From JAZNBI01 sp045586995 (GTDB lineage: Bacteria; Bacillota; Clostridia; Oscillospirales; CAG-272), in NCBI GenBank assembly GCA_045586995.1, contig JAZNBI010000021.1, positions 1-40,121 of the forward strand: 40,121 bases of DNA, written 5' to 3'. Below the pieces are notes generated by a model, which saw only the letters and a list, made by a program, of their open reading frames with translations, had not been told where the DNA came from and did not search any database. Positions 6,369-14,937 of this stretch are shown here, piece by piece (the first letter of the stretch is position 1; each line of letters opens with the position of its first letter). A program made the position numbers and the translations under genes.

Positions 6369-8114
6369 ATGGAAACAATTAATGTTAAAATCAACGGCGT
6401 AGAATATGCTGTTCCGAAGGGGTCCACAGTTCTTGAGGCCGCCAGAGCGGCTAAAATAGACATACCGACACTTTGCTATCTCAAAGATATAAATGAAATC
6501 GGTGCATGCCGTCTTTGCCTTGTTGAAGTATCCGAGGGCGGAAGACCCTTTAGAATGGTTACCGCGTGTGTATATCCCGCAACAGATGGAATGGTTATTC
6601 TTACGAATACTCCCAAGATTATGAAGTCAAGAAAAATGAATTTGGAGCTTTTGCTTTCAAATCATGAGAAAAATTGTCTTTCATGCGTTCGCAGTACAAA
6701 TTGCGAGCTTCAAAAGCTTTGTCTTGATTACGGAGTTGACGAAACTCATTTTTCGGGCGAAAAGAATCACTATGAAATAGATGATGCATCTCCGATTATC
6801 CGTAATAACAATAAGTGTATCCTTTGCCGTCGTTGTGTTGCGGCTTGTAAGAACGTACAGGGAATTGGCGTTATCGGTGCAAACAACCGCGGATTTGATA
6901 CAAATATCGGTTGCTCATTTGATTCCAAATTGGCAGATACCTCTTGTATAAACTGCGGACAATGTATAGTAGCTTGTCCCGTCGGTGCTATTTACGAGAG
7001 AGATGATACCGAAAAGGTTATGGATGCAATCGCAGACCCGTCTAAGAAGGTTTATATTTGTGTTGCTCCTTCGGTACGTGCGCAAATCGGCGAATGCTTC
7101 GGATACGAGCCGGGTACAGATACAGAAGGCAAAATGGTTGCTGCGCTTAAACGACTCGGATTTGACGGCGTATTCAATATGAATATGACCGCAGACCTTA
7201 CTATTATGGAAGAAGCAACCGAGTTCCTCGGCAGACTTAAAAACGGCGGAAAGCTTCCGCTTATCACTTCCTGCTCCCCCGGTTGGATAAAATATTGCGA
7301 GCACTACTTCCCGCAGTTTACAGAAAATCTTTCTACATGTAAATCACCTCAGCAAATGTTTGGTGCAATTATGAAGACATATTTTGCTCAAAAAGAGGGA
7401 ATAGATCCTAAAGATATGGTATTTGTTTCTGCAATTCCTTGTACTGCAAAGAAATTTGAAGTTGGACGCCCCGGTCAATCCGCAGAAGGAAGTGTTCCGG
7501 ATGTTGATATTGCGGTTACAACAAGAGAAGTTGGCAGAATGATTGAAAAAGCCGGCATTAAGTATAGAGAACTTGATGATGAAAACTTTGACGATCCGTT
7601 TGAAATCGGTTCGGGAGCAGGCGTTATCTTTGGTGCAACCGGAGGTGTTATGGAAGCAGCACTCCGTACAGCGGCAGAGGTTATTGAAGGAAAGCCGCTC
7701 GAAAAGCTTGAATTCTCTGATGTCAGAGGCGTTGAAGGAGTTAAGTTTGCGCAATATAAGCTTGGTGATGTTGACCTTAAGGTTGCTGTTGCAAGCGGAA
7801 CTGCAAATGCTAAAAAGCTTCTTAAAGCTATCGAGTCCGGCGAGGTTGACGTTCAATTCGTAGAGATTATGGCTTGTCCCGGCGGATGCGTAAATGGCGG
7901 CGGACAACCGATCCAACCCGTTTCTGTACGTCATACTACAGATTTGAGAGTTAAGAGAGCTGCTGTTCTTTATAACGCAGATACTAATATGGATCTTCGT
8001 AAATCTCACGAAAATTCGGCAGTAAAGAAGCTTTACGATGAATTTCTCGGCGAGCCAAACAGCCACGTTGCTCATAAAATCTTGCATACGCACTATATTA
8101 AGCGTGGTCTTTAA
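6369..8114 (+). CDS. hndD: [FeFe] hydrogenase catalytic subunit, NAD(H)-linked (group A type)
   Basis: From ATG 6369 the protein has 581 residues; an in-frame GTG at 6363 is the alternative. Domains in order: [2Fe-2S] (C36, C47, C50, C67), a His-Cys3 cluster (H99, C103, C106, C112), two 4Fe-4S clusters (C150-C160 and C193-C203), the H-cluster domain, and a small-subunit-like tail (RKSHENSAVKKLYDEFLG). The H-cluster loops are L1 TSCSPGW (300-306), L2 IPCTAKKFE (C358) and L3 MACPGGCVNGGGQP (C503, C507). It reversibly makes H2 using electrons from the hndABC subunits, very likely in the cytoplasm. L1 has serine where the classic motif has its second cysteine. I believe this variant is common in NAD-linked relatives. 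Confidence 0.95.
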   Translation: METINVKINGVEYAVPKGSTVLEAARAAKIDIPTLCYLKDINEIGACRLCLVEVSEGGRPFRMVTACVYPATDGMVILTNTPKIMKSRKMNLELLLSNHEKNCLSCVRSTNCELQKLCLDYGVDETHFSGEKNHYEIDDASPIIRNNNKCILCRRCVAACKNVQGIGVIGANNRGFDTNIGCSFDSKLADTSCINCGQCIVACPVGAIYERDDTEKVMDAIADPSKKVYICVAPSVRAQIGECFGYEPGTDTEGKMVAALKRLGFDGVFNMNMTADLTIMEEATEFLGRLKNGGKLPLITSCSPGWIKYCEHYFPQFTENLSTCKSPQQMFGAIMKTYFAQKEGIDPKDMVFVSAIPCTAKKFEVGRPGQSAEGSVPDVDIAVTTREVGRMIEKAGIKYRELDDENFDDPFEIGSGAGVIFGATGGVMEAALRTAAEVIEGKPLEKLEFSDVRGVEGVKFAQYKLGDVDLKVAVASGTANAKKLLKAIESGEVDVQFVEIMACPGGCVNGGGQPIQPVSVRHTTDLRVKRAAVLYNADTNMDLRKSHENSAVKKLYDEFLGEPNSHVAHKILHTHYIKRGL

Positions 8115-8121
8115 TCAATAA

Positions 8122-8176
8122 AAATGCATCGGTATGGATAAGAGATATCTTTGAAATACCGATGCATTTATTTTGT
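8122..8176 (+). terminator. Rho-independent terminator of the hydrogenase operon
   Basis: A perfect 14-bp stem (8122-8135 with 8156-8169) and a 20-base loop lie eight bases after the hndD stop. They are followed by ATTTTG, a short T-rich tail. This closes the operon before the CotF-like gene. Confidence 0.85.
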
Positions 8177-8230
8177 ATAAAATGGTAATATTGTGGATAA
8201 ACTACAAATATAAATTTAGGAGGTATTTGT

Positions 8231-8680
8231 ATGTTTACACAAAAAGAAAATGCATTGTTACAGGATTTTAAACAGGCGGAGGAGCTTTGTATTGAAAAAT
8301 ATACAAACTATGCCAATACTGCTTCAAATCAAAAATTAAAAAATCTTATGAATCAAATTTGTTGTATCGAAAAAAATCATCTGCAAACAATCAATCAAAT
8401 AATAGGCGGTCAGCTTCCGTCAATGTCGGGTGGAGAGTGCAAAACACCAACTCCGGAAGTAGCAGATTACACTAACAACAGTGAGGGCTTCAAATACGAT
8501 AAATATATTTGTTCAGACGCTCTTTCGACAGAAAAGCATGTTTCTTCAACGTATAATACCGGAATATTTGAGTTTAAAGACGTGTCCGTGAGAAATATTT
8601 TGAATCATATTCAAAAAGAGGAGCAGGAACACGGAGAAAAAATATACAGTTATATGTCTATGAATGGTATGTATAGCTGA
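8231..8680 (+). CDS. CotF-like spore coat protein
   Basis: The 149-residue protein has an N-terminal helical pair resembling the CotF/ferritin-like spore coat fold (ENALLQDFKQAEELCIEKY, then a second helix with CCIEKNHLQTINQI). A low-complexity linker rich in G/S/T/P follows, and then a C-terminal helix with EEQEHGEKIYSYM. CotF-family proteins lie in the coat of endospores and are made late in sporulation. SD AGGAGGT lies seven bases before ATG. No clear sigma-A or sporulation-sigma promoter was recognised in the 60 bases upstream. It is a single-gene unit between two terminators. The family match is by pattern and moderate. Confidence 0.7.
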   Translation: MFTQKENALLQDFKQAEELCIEKYTNYANTASNQKLKNLMNQICCIEKNHLQTINQIIGGQLPSMSGGECKTPTPEVADYTNNSEGFKYDKYICSDALSTEKHVSSTYNTGIFEFKDVSVRNILNHIQKEEQEHGEKIYSYMSMNGMYS

Positions 8681-8704
8681 AATTGAAATTTGTTGTAAAA
8701 AAGC

Positions 8705-8742
8705 AGCGCAACTTTAGTTTTTAAAGTTGCGCTACTTTTTTA
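8705..8742. terminator. Bidirectional terminator between cotF-like gene and phosphohexomutase
   Basis: A perfect 12-bp GC-containing stem (8705-8716 with 8722-8733) with a five-base loop is flanked by an A-run on the left and a T-run on the right. It can stop transcription from both converging genes. Confidence 0.9.
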
Positions 8743-10464
8743 ATTTATAAGCTCATCAAGAGTTTGATTATAAACCTTCATATTGCTTTCGGCAGCATCT
8801 TTATTGTCTGCTTGCAGAAGAAAATAAAATTTAATTTTCGGTTCTGTACCCGAGGGCCTTGCAATAATAACATCTCCGTTACTGAGCTTATAATATATTA
8901 CGTTGGATTTTGGTAAGTTTGTGGGGAGTGTATCTCCGTTATTAAAATCGGTAATGGTTTCCTTCAAATAATCGCCGATAGCAACTGTGCGTTGCGTACC
9001 AAAAATCAGAGGAGGATTATTACGAAGCAAGCTCATAAGCTGCTCGATTTTTTTTGCGCCTTGTAGACCCTCGTGATATATTTCGCGATTCGCTTCGTAG
9101 AAATAACCATATCGTTCATAGAGATTGCAGAGCGCATCCGAGAGCGTCATATTTTTTGCTTTATAATATGCGGTCATTTCGCAAATAAGCATTGACGAAA
9201 CAACAGCATCCTTGTCGCGAGCATATGTGCCTTTGAGATAACCGTAGCTTTCCTCAAAGCCGAAAATAAAGTTTCCGGAGTTGTCAAGCTCGTGATTTTT
9301 AATAACCTCGCCGATAAACTTAAAACCTGTAAGCACATTGTGTATCTTTATTTTGTGATGCTCACAAATCTTTGAGGCCAGCTCTGTAGTAACGATGGTT
9401 TTTACGGCATAAGGATTTTCGGGCATCGAGCGTGTTTGCTCATATGCTGTGATAATATAGTCAAGCAAAAGGGCACCCATTTGGTTACCCGAAATCGTAA
9501 TAAACGAACCGTCTTTCGAACGCGTCATAACACCAACACGGTCGGAGTCGGGGTCGGTTGCGATTATAAGGTCGCTTCCGATTTCTTCGGCAATATTTAT
9601 TCCCAATTTAAACACATCAGAATATTCAGGATTCGGTTTTTTTACAGTAGGAAAATTCCCGTCTATTTTCATTTGCTCGGGAACAGTATAAAGGTGCTTT
9701 AATCCGCAACGGCGAAATACTTCGGGTACAAGCTTATATCCGGCGCCGTGAAGCGGGGAATATACAATTTTCAAATCATCTGCTACGTTTAAAATTGCAG
9801 AGGGATTAACACGCTGAGCAAGAACGGCTTCGATATATTTATCGTCGATATCTTTTCCAATAATGTGAATGAGACCTTCGGAAACTCCGCGCTCAAAGGA
9901 AAACCGTTTTACATCCTTAAAAATATCAATTTTAGATATTTCGGAAGAAACCGTGTCTGCATGATTTGGAGGGATTTGCGCTCCGTCCTCCCAATACGCC
10001 TTATATCCGTTATATTCTTTTGGATTGTGCGACGCAGTAATATTTATACCTGCAACACATTTAAGCTCACGAATTGCAAACGAAAGCTCCGGTGTAGGAC
10101 GAATTCCGTCGAAAATATAAGCGGGAATAAGGTTTGCAGCAAGTACCTCCGCAGCTGTTTTTGCATATATTTCGGAGTTGTTTCTGCTGTCATAGGCGAT
10201 CGCAACACCGTCGGACGCTCGCCCTTCTTTTATAATTAAATTTGCAATGCCTTGAGTGGCGTGAGCAATAGTATATACGTTTATTGCGTTTGTTCCCAAC
10301 TTCATTTTTCCGCGCAGACCGGCAGTGCCGAAAGTAAGGAATGATGAAAATCTCTCGCTGATTTCATCGGTATCGTTTTGTATTGCACGAAGCTCGTCTT
10401 TTTCTTCGTTAGAAAGCTTATCAGAGTTTAACCACAACAGAAGTGAATTATTAAAATTAAGCAT
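8740..10464 (-). CDS. Alpha-D-phosphohexomutase (phosphoglucomutase/phosphomannomutase)
   Basis: The 574-residue protein has all four phosphohexomutase signatures. The phosphoserine loop is ITASHNPKEYNGYKAY, the metal loop is ATDPDSDRVG, the sugar-binding loop is FGFEESYGYL, and the C-terminal phosphate-binding loop is ARPSGTEPKIKFY. The N-terminal FGTAGLRGKMKLG is typical of the long bacterial PgcA-type subfamily. It interconverts hexose 1- and 6-phosphates for glycogen and cell-envelope sugars. Specificity for glucose or mannose cannot be set from motifs alone. It is the last gene of the reverse htpG operon and overlaps the TSCPD gene by eight bases (ATGCTTAA). Confidence 0.94.
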   Translation of the reverse strand: MLNFNNSLLLWLNSDKLSNEEKDELRAIQNDTDEISERFSSFLTFGTAGLRGKMKLGTNAINVYTIAHATQGIANLIIKEGRASDGVAIAYDSRNNSEIYAKTAAEVLAANLIPAYIFDGIRPTPELSFAIRELKCVAGINITASHNPKEYNGYKAYWEDGAQIPPNHADTVSSEISKIDIFKDVKRFSFERGVSEGLIHIIGKDIDDKYIEAVLAQRVNPSAILNVADDLKIVYSPLHGAGYKLVPEVFRRCGLKHLYTVPEQMKIDGNFPTVKKPNPEYSDVFKLGINIAEEIGSDLIIATDPDSDRVGVMTRSKDGSFITISGNQMGALLLDYIITAYEQTRSMPENPYAVKTIVTTELASKICEHHKIKIHNVLTGFKFIGEVIKNHELDNSGNFIFGFEESYGYLKGTYARDKDAVVSSMLICEMTAYYKAKNMTLSDALCNLYERYGYFYEANREIYHEGLQGAKKIEQLMSLLRNNPPLIFGTQRTVAIGDYLKETITDFNNGDTLPTNLPKSNVIYYKLSNGDVIIARPSGTEPKIKFYFLLQADNKDAAESNMKVYNQTLDELIN

Positions 10465-10729
10465 TAACAGACTCCTTTCTTTGATTGAGATATTGCTTTA
10501 AAGCAGAAGCGAATTGGTCGGGGCAAGAGGTGGATTTAAATCCGCACTTGATTCCGCTTAACCGTCTGATTGCTTCATCAACATTCATACCTCTAAGCAG
10601 CGAAGAAAGTCCCTGTGTGTTTCCGGAGCATCCCCCAACAAATTTAACCGAAGATATGATATTGTTATCAATATCTATTTCAATACTTCTTGAACACACG
10701 CCTTTAGGCGAAAAAACAAAATGGTCCAT
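10457..10729 (-). CDS. TSCPD-domain protein (TIGR03905 type)
   Basis: This 90-residue protein carries the motif CGFKSTSCPDQFASAL near its end, and a central GGCSGNTQGLSSLLRG. These mark the TSCPD domain, which also occurs at the C terminus of some ribonucleotide reductases. Four cysteines (in GVCSR, GGCSG, IKCGF and TSCPD) could bind metal. The function of the stand-alone family is unknown. It lies 22 bases after the prephenate-dehydratase-like gene and overlaps the phosphohexomutase start, so it is co-translated in the htpG operon. Confidence 0.85.
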   Translation of the reverse strand: MDHFVFSPKGVCSRSIEIDIDNNIISSVKFVGGCSGNTQGLSSLLRGMNVDEAIRRLSGIKCGFKSTSCPDQFASALKQYLNQRKESVNA

Positions 10730-10751
10730 ACAGATTCTCCTAATTATTTTA

Positions 10752-11702
10752 TTAGATTATTTTTGAAAACAGCCCAATAGGTGTATATTGGGGAACATTT
10801 GCAGAGAGATAAATCAAGAATGGTGTAATCTCAGAAGCGGATTCTAACTCTAAAATAATGTGATATGAAAAAGCTTCATCGTTATAAGATAAAGGGAGCG
10901 AATCTATTCTGCGAAGCTTCAATGAAAAATGCTCCGCCACGGCGAGAATTTCCGCAACCGACGAAAAATCTCCGGTCGTAACAGCAAATTCAAAGAAAAA
11001 TGAACCGATATTCTTTTTTAAAACAGAAAAATTTTTCCCTAATAAAGCAAATAAAGTGCTTTTTCTGTCATCATTATCGATTGCGCAAGCCGAAAGGATT
11101 TTAAGGTCGTATTTGTCTATAAGCGAATAAAAGCTGACAAGCTTTCCTTCACTTGTGTTTTCAATAGGCAGAATACAAAATTCACATCGCTCGTTATAAA
11201 CGTCCTCGCATATTGTATCAAATCTGCTTTGATAATATGCTTGAAGCCCTTTAAATTGCTTTGAAAACTTTGAAAAAGCCAAATTAGTATAATGATTCTG
11301 CACATAGGAAAGCTTTTGTGTAACATCTTTTTTTAAAGAGTGCTGACTTTTAAAAAAATCATTTGGCAACACAAAAGGATTGAACTTTAAAAGATTGCAA
11401 ATTTCGCGACAGGCGCAAATTTGTTCAAGTATAGAAAGGTGTGCAAAAAATTCTCTGATTGGCTTTTTATTAAACGTAGGCGCCGAGTTATAAAAATCCT
11501 CGTCAAAAACCAATTTCAAAATTGAGAATGAAGTTTCGTTTTTTATTGTTGTATAGTTGCCTTCTGAGAAAGTAATGCGAATATATTCACGAATAAATGC
11601 CAGTCGCTTTTCAAAATTCTTTGCGTCGAGCTCTCCTGCTTTTTTTAGCTCATTTGTGAGTACATTTAAATCCGTATCCTTTTGATTATTACGATTATTC
11701 AT
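10752..11702 (-). CDS. Prephenate-dehydratase-like protein lacking the second lobe, with ACT-like domain
   Basis: A 316-residue protein. Residues 1-130 are helical and unrecognised. Residues 131-207 look like the first lobe of prephenate dehydratase, ending with CEFCILPIENTSEG (173-186) and a helix FYSLIDKYDLKIL that match the PIENTSxG-YDLL region of PheA. The next recognisable block is STLFALLGK (215-223), resembling the TRF strand of PheA, so about 80 residues forming the second lobe are absent. Residues 234-290 look like an ACT domain, with LRRIDSLP matching the usual LESRP. An enzymatic dehydratase role is therefore doubtful; phenylalanine or other ligand binding is possible. Its ATG overlaps the htpG stop (TAATG). 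Confidence 0.65.
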   Translation of the reverse strand: MNNRNNQKDTDLNVLTNELKKAGELDAKNFEKRLAFIREYIRITFSEGNYTTIKNETSFSILKLVFDEDFYNSAPTFNKKPIREFFAHLSILEQICACREICNLLKFNPFVLPNDFFKSQHSLKKDVTQKLSYVQNHYTNLAFSKFSKQFKGLQAYYQSRFDTICEDVYNERCEFCILPIENTSEGKLVSFYSLIDKYDLKILSACAIDNDDRKSTLFALLGKNFSVLKKNIGSFFFEFAVTTGDFSSVAEILAVAEHFSLKLRRIDSLPLSYNDEAFSYHIILELESASEITPFLIYLSANVPQYTPIGLFSKII

Positions 11703-13558
11703 TACAGAAGCTCAAGAATATCAAAACTGTCATTTAAAAAGTCCTGCATTTCCGTAGAGCTTAATTTGCGTTGAGAAAGCGTCGCAAGCTTGTATATATA
11801 TTTCGCCATAGATGCGGCTTTATCAGAATCATTCGAATTTATTTCGGAAATGTGTTTGATAAGCGGAGAATTTACGTTTACAACCAAGGTGGACTCAAGG
11901 TTAGAAGCAGGCGAAGAAAAGCCGGAATCTGCCATTGAATACATCTTCATCATATCGTCAAATCGTCTTGCTTCCTCGGAAACTGTTAGTATGGCAGGCA
12001 CACGGGAATCTTTCAGTGATTCAAACACAACCTTCAGGCTGTCGTTTCCGCTTGCCGAAACAAAAAGTTCTTTTATCGTCGGATCTTCTTTAACCTCATC
12101 TTCGGATTTCAGAGAAGATGCGATGTCGGAATCGATTCTTACGAATTTTACATTCTTTGTATATTGCTCTAGCACCGATATAAATTGTGTGTCTATGGCG
12201 TGCTCAAAAACCGCAACATCGAGTCCTTGATTTTTAAACATTGTAATATATTGTGCCTGTAGAGCGGTATCGGTTGCATAATAAACTATATTTTCGTGGG
12301 TTTCTTTTGCTTTTGCGAGATAATCGTCGAGTTTTAAATAAGAATTGTCGGTCAGCTTTAAAAGAATCGAATCCTTAACGCGTTCATAAAACTTTTGATC
12401 GCGCATGCAAGCATATTCAACAAAGGTTCTGATATCATTCCAAACCTTTTCGTATTTTTCGCGCTCGGTATTACAAAGAGCATTGAGCTTATCGGCAACC
12501 TTTTTTACAATGTGGGCTGAAACCTTGGCAACATATGTGTTTGTTTGAAGATAACTTCTTGAAACGTTCAAAGGAAGCTCAGGACAATCCAAAACTCCTT
12601 TTAGCATTAAAAGATATTCGGGAATAACTTCTTTTATGTTATCGGCTACAAATACTTGATTATAGTAAAGCTTGACCTGCCCCTCAAGGGATTCGTATTC
12701 GTTAGAAAGCTTTGGGAAGTAGAGAATTCCCTTGAAATTAAGAGGATAGTCGGCGTTGATATGAATGTGGAAAAGCGGGTCTTTATAGTCGCGGAAAACC
12801 TTTTTATAAAACGAGTTATAATCCTCATCGCTGCAATCCGAGGGACGCTTTTGCCACAATGGCTGTATATCATTAACGGGTTTTGGTTGCTCGTCAGCGC
12901 TTTTTTCTTCCGAAGCGTCCGAAAAATATATTTCAACAGGCATAAACGAGCAGAATTTTTCAAGTATATCCTTTATTTTTGCTGCTTGTAAGTATTCGAC
13001 TTCTTCATCGGCAATATGCATTATAACCGCTGTTCCTCTGGATCCTTTTTCGGAGGCGGAGATCTCATATTCGCCCGATTCCTCACATACCCAGCGTATA
13101 GCAGGAGCATCAGTATACGACTTGGTAATTATCTCTACCTTGTTGCTTACCATAAAAGCAGAGTAAAATCCAAGTCCAAAGTGTCCGATAATACCCGGTG
13201 CAGAAGCATCGCTTTCATTTTCGTATTTTTGAATAAATTCAAATGCGCCCGAAAGTGCAATTTGACAAATATATTTTTTTAATTCCTCTTCGGACATACC
13301 GATTCCGTTATCCTCAACGGTAAGCGTACCGGCATCCTTGTCGATAATAACATTGATGCGAAAATCATTCTCGTCAAGCTTTATTTGACCAAGAGAGTCC
13401 AAACGCTTTAATTTTGTAATGGCGTCGGTAGCGTTTGAAACTATTTCCCTAAGGAAAATATCTTTTTCCGAATAAAGCCATTTTTTTATAATAGGGAATA
13501 TATGCTCTGTATCTACAGATATTCCGCCTTTTTTTACATTTTCAAAATTTTCAGACAT
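11702..13558 (-). CDS. htpG: Hsp90-family chaperone HtpG
   Basis: The 618-residue protein is a full-length HtpG. The N-terminal GHKL ATPase has LREIVSNATDAITKLK, DNGIGMSEEEL and GHFGLGFYSAFMV. The middle domain contains LPLNVSRSYLQ, and the C-terminal dimerisation domain follows. It is a cytoplasmic ATP-dependent chaperone. A longer frame starts at GTG 13567, but that codon overlaps the GGGAG ribosome binding site. ATG 13558 has proper spacing and gives the usual MSEN start. The gene lies 15 bases after the AI-2E-family permease and ends in a TAATG overlap with the next gene. No CIRCE element was seen, so HrcA control is not indicated. Confidence 0.97.
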   Translation of the reverse strand: MSENFENVKKGGISVDTEHIFPIIKKWLYSEKDIFLREIVSNATDAITKLKRLDSLGQIKLDENDFRINVIIDKDAGTLTVEDNGIGMSEEELKKYICQIALSGAFEFIQKYENESDASAPGIIGHFGLGFYSAFMVSNKVEIITKSYTDAPAIRWVCEESGEYEISASEKGSRGTAVIMHIADEEVEYLQAAKIKDILEKFCSFMPVEIYFSDASEEKSADEQPKPVNDIQPLWQKRPSDCSDEDYNSFYKKVFRDYKDPLFHIHINADYPLNFKGILYFPKLSNEYESLEGQVKLYYNQVFVADNIKEVIPEYLLMLKGVLDCPELPLNVSRSYLQTNTYVAKVSAHIVKKVADKLNALCNTEREKYEKVWNDIRTFVEYACMRDQKFYERVKDSILLKLTDNSYLKLDDYLAKAKETHENIVYYATDTALQAQYITMFKNQGLDVAVFEHAIDTQFISVLEQYTKNVKFVRIDSDIASSLKSEDEVKEDPTIKELFVSASGNDSLKVVFESLKDSRVPAILTVSEEARRFDDMMKMYSMADSGFSSPASNLESTLVVNVNSPLIKHISEINSNDSDKAASMAKYIYKLATLSQRKLSSTEMQDFLNDSFDILELL

Positions 13559-13573
13559 AAAAATCACTCCCGA

Positions 13574-14857
13574 TTACTTTTTGCTTTTGAATTTTTCTTT
13601 TATATTATCGTATAATTTAATTACAGATTCCTTTATTTTGATCACTAATACTTTCTTTTCTTTCTTGGGTGGTATTATAAGCGCGTTTTCGGCATAATAC
13701 TCGCTTAATTCGACGGGCATTTCGCGCATTTCGAGCTTTTTATCAATAAGTTTATTTGCAAAGGTAAGCAAAACCGCAAAGATAGGAACACCTATAAACA
13801 TTCCCAAAAGTCCGAGATATCCGCTTGTAATAAGAATAGCAACGATAACTCCGAGCGCACTCAGTCCGGTAGAATCTCCAAGTATCATAGGTCCTAATAT
13901 AGTTCCGTCTAATTGTTGAATAACTATTATAATCAAGATGAGTATAATAAACTTGCTCGGATCGGAAATAAGCACAATGATTCCGCAGGGGATAGCACCG
14001 ATAAACGGACCGATAACGGGAATAAGGTCTGTGACCGAAACAATAACCGTGAGAAGCAACGGATACGGAACTCCGAAAATAACAAAGCAAACGAATGAAA
14101 TAGTACCGATAATAAGAGCGTTTATTAATTTTCCGACGATAAAGCCGCCGAAAATTTTATCGGTTATGCGAGCTGCATCCATAATATTTTCCGCTCTCGA
14201 TTTTTGAAAGAGGGCAAACAGTATTTTTTTTGTACCCGCAAGAAGCTTTTCTTTTGAAAGTAACAGATAAACCGAAATGATAAATCCAAAAAGAACATTC
14301 TTTGCGCTAACAACGAATTTTGAAATATATTCGGTCAAATATTCACTGAGCTTGCTCCAGAAATCCCCCGAGCTGACTATAAAATCCGTAACCATTTTGA
14401 CAAGTTTCTCGACATTAAAATATTCAAGGAAATCATCATTGTTGGACATAAAATTATTTATAATTACGTTAGCACGGTAAACGGCTACATTTATAAAGTG
14501 GTCCATATTTCCGCCAAGCTCATTAAAGCTGTTTATAAGCTGAGGGATAATAGCCCAAAGCACGATAACGATTATCAGCAAAACAATCAGGTAAGTAACA
14601 ATAGTGGTAAGTGTTTTGCGAAGCGCCATGTTTTTTACATTTTTGAAAGCTTTTCTTTCGAAAAATTTAAAAATCGGGTTACACAGATATGCAATTCCCG
14701 CGCCAATAAAAATAGGTGAAAAAATTGCGAAAAAACTTGAAAGCCATTCGTTTATAGCTGTAGCATTTATTATGACGATGATTAGCATCATTAATATAGC
14801 ATAAACAGATGCAAATGTAACGATGGCGGCTTTTTTTGTCGTCCAATCAAACTTCAT
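13574..14857 (-). CDS. AI-2E family (PerM/YdiK-type) membrane transporter
   Basis: The 427-residue membrane protein has two hydrophobic segments at the N terminus (about 10-60), one near 75-105, a central soluble loop, and a cluster of about four segments between 190 and 370. The family's conserved region appears as DLIPVIGPFIGAIPCGIIVL and later LGDSTGLSALGVIVAIL. Family members are proposed autoinducer-2 exporters or sodium/proton antiporters; the substrate here is unknown. The C terminus is a basic, lysine-rich tail. It is the first gene of the reverse operon driven by the promoter at 14938-14966. Confidence 0.92.
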   Translation of the reverse strand: MKFDWTTKKAAIVTFASVYAILMMLIIVIINATAINEWLSSFFAIFSPIFIGAGIAYLCNPIFKFFERKAFKNVKNMALRKTLTTIVTYLIVLLIIVIVLWAIIPQLINSFNELGGNMDHFINVAVYRANVIINNFMSNNDDFLEYFNVEKLVKMVTDFIVSSGDFWSKLSEYLTEYISKFVVSAKNVLFGFIISVYLLLSKEKLLAGTKKILFALFQKSRAENIMDAARITDKIFGGFIVGKLINALIIGTISFVCFVIFGVPYPLLLTVIVSVTDLIPVIGPFIGAIPCGIIVLISDPSKFIILILIIIVIQQLDGTILGPMILGDSTGLSALGVIVAILITSGYLGLLGMFIGVPIFAVLLTFANKLIDKKLEMREMPVELSEYYAENALIIPPKKEKKVLVIKIKESVIKLYDNIKEKFKSKK

Positions 14858-14911
14858 TTATAAATCCTATTTGACGAGATGAATACACTCGACAAGCCCT
14901 TTAACAATATT

Positions 14912-14929
14912 TTAGATTACGACATCTAA
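14912..14929. promoter_or_regulatory. Inverted repeat TTAGAT-N6-ATCTAA at the htpG-operon start site
   Basis: A perfect 6-bp inverted repeat with a six-base centre covers about positions +2 to +20 of the transcript expected from the reverse promoter at 14938-14966. That is where repressors commonly bind. No regulator is assigned to it. Confidence 0.5.
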
Positions 14930-14937
14930 TTATATAT

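Noticed and set aside
7344..8093. Long reverse open frame of 249 codons inside hndD
   Set aside because: Same reasons: antisense to a well-supported gene, biased composition and no recognisable domain.
13559..13567. GTG start for HtpG at 13567
   Set aside because: The codon overlaps the GGGAG ribosome binding site. ATG 13558 has normal spacing and gives the usual N terminus.
14858..14937. CIRCE heat-shock operator upstream of the htpG operon
   Set aside because: The TTAGCACTC-N9-GAGTGCTAA pattern is not present. Only the unrelated TTAGAT dyad is seen.
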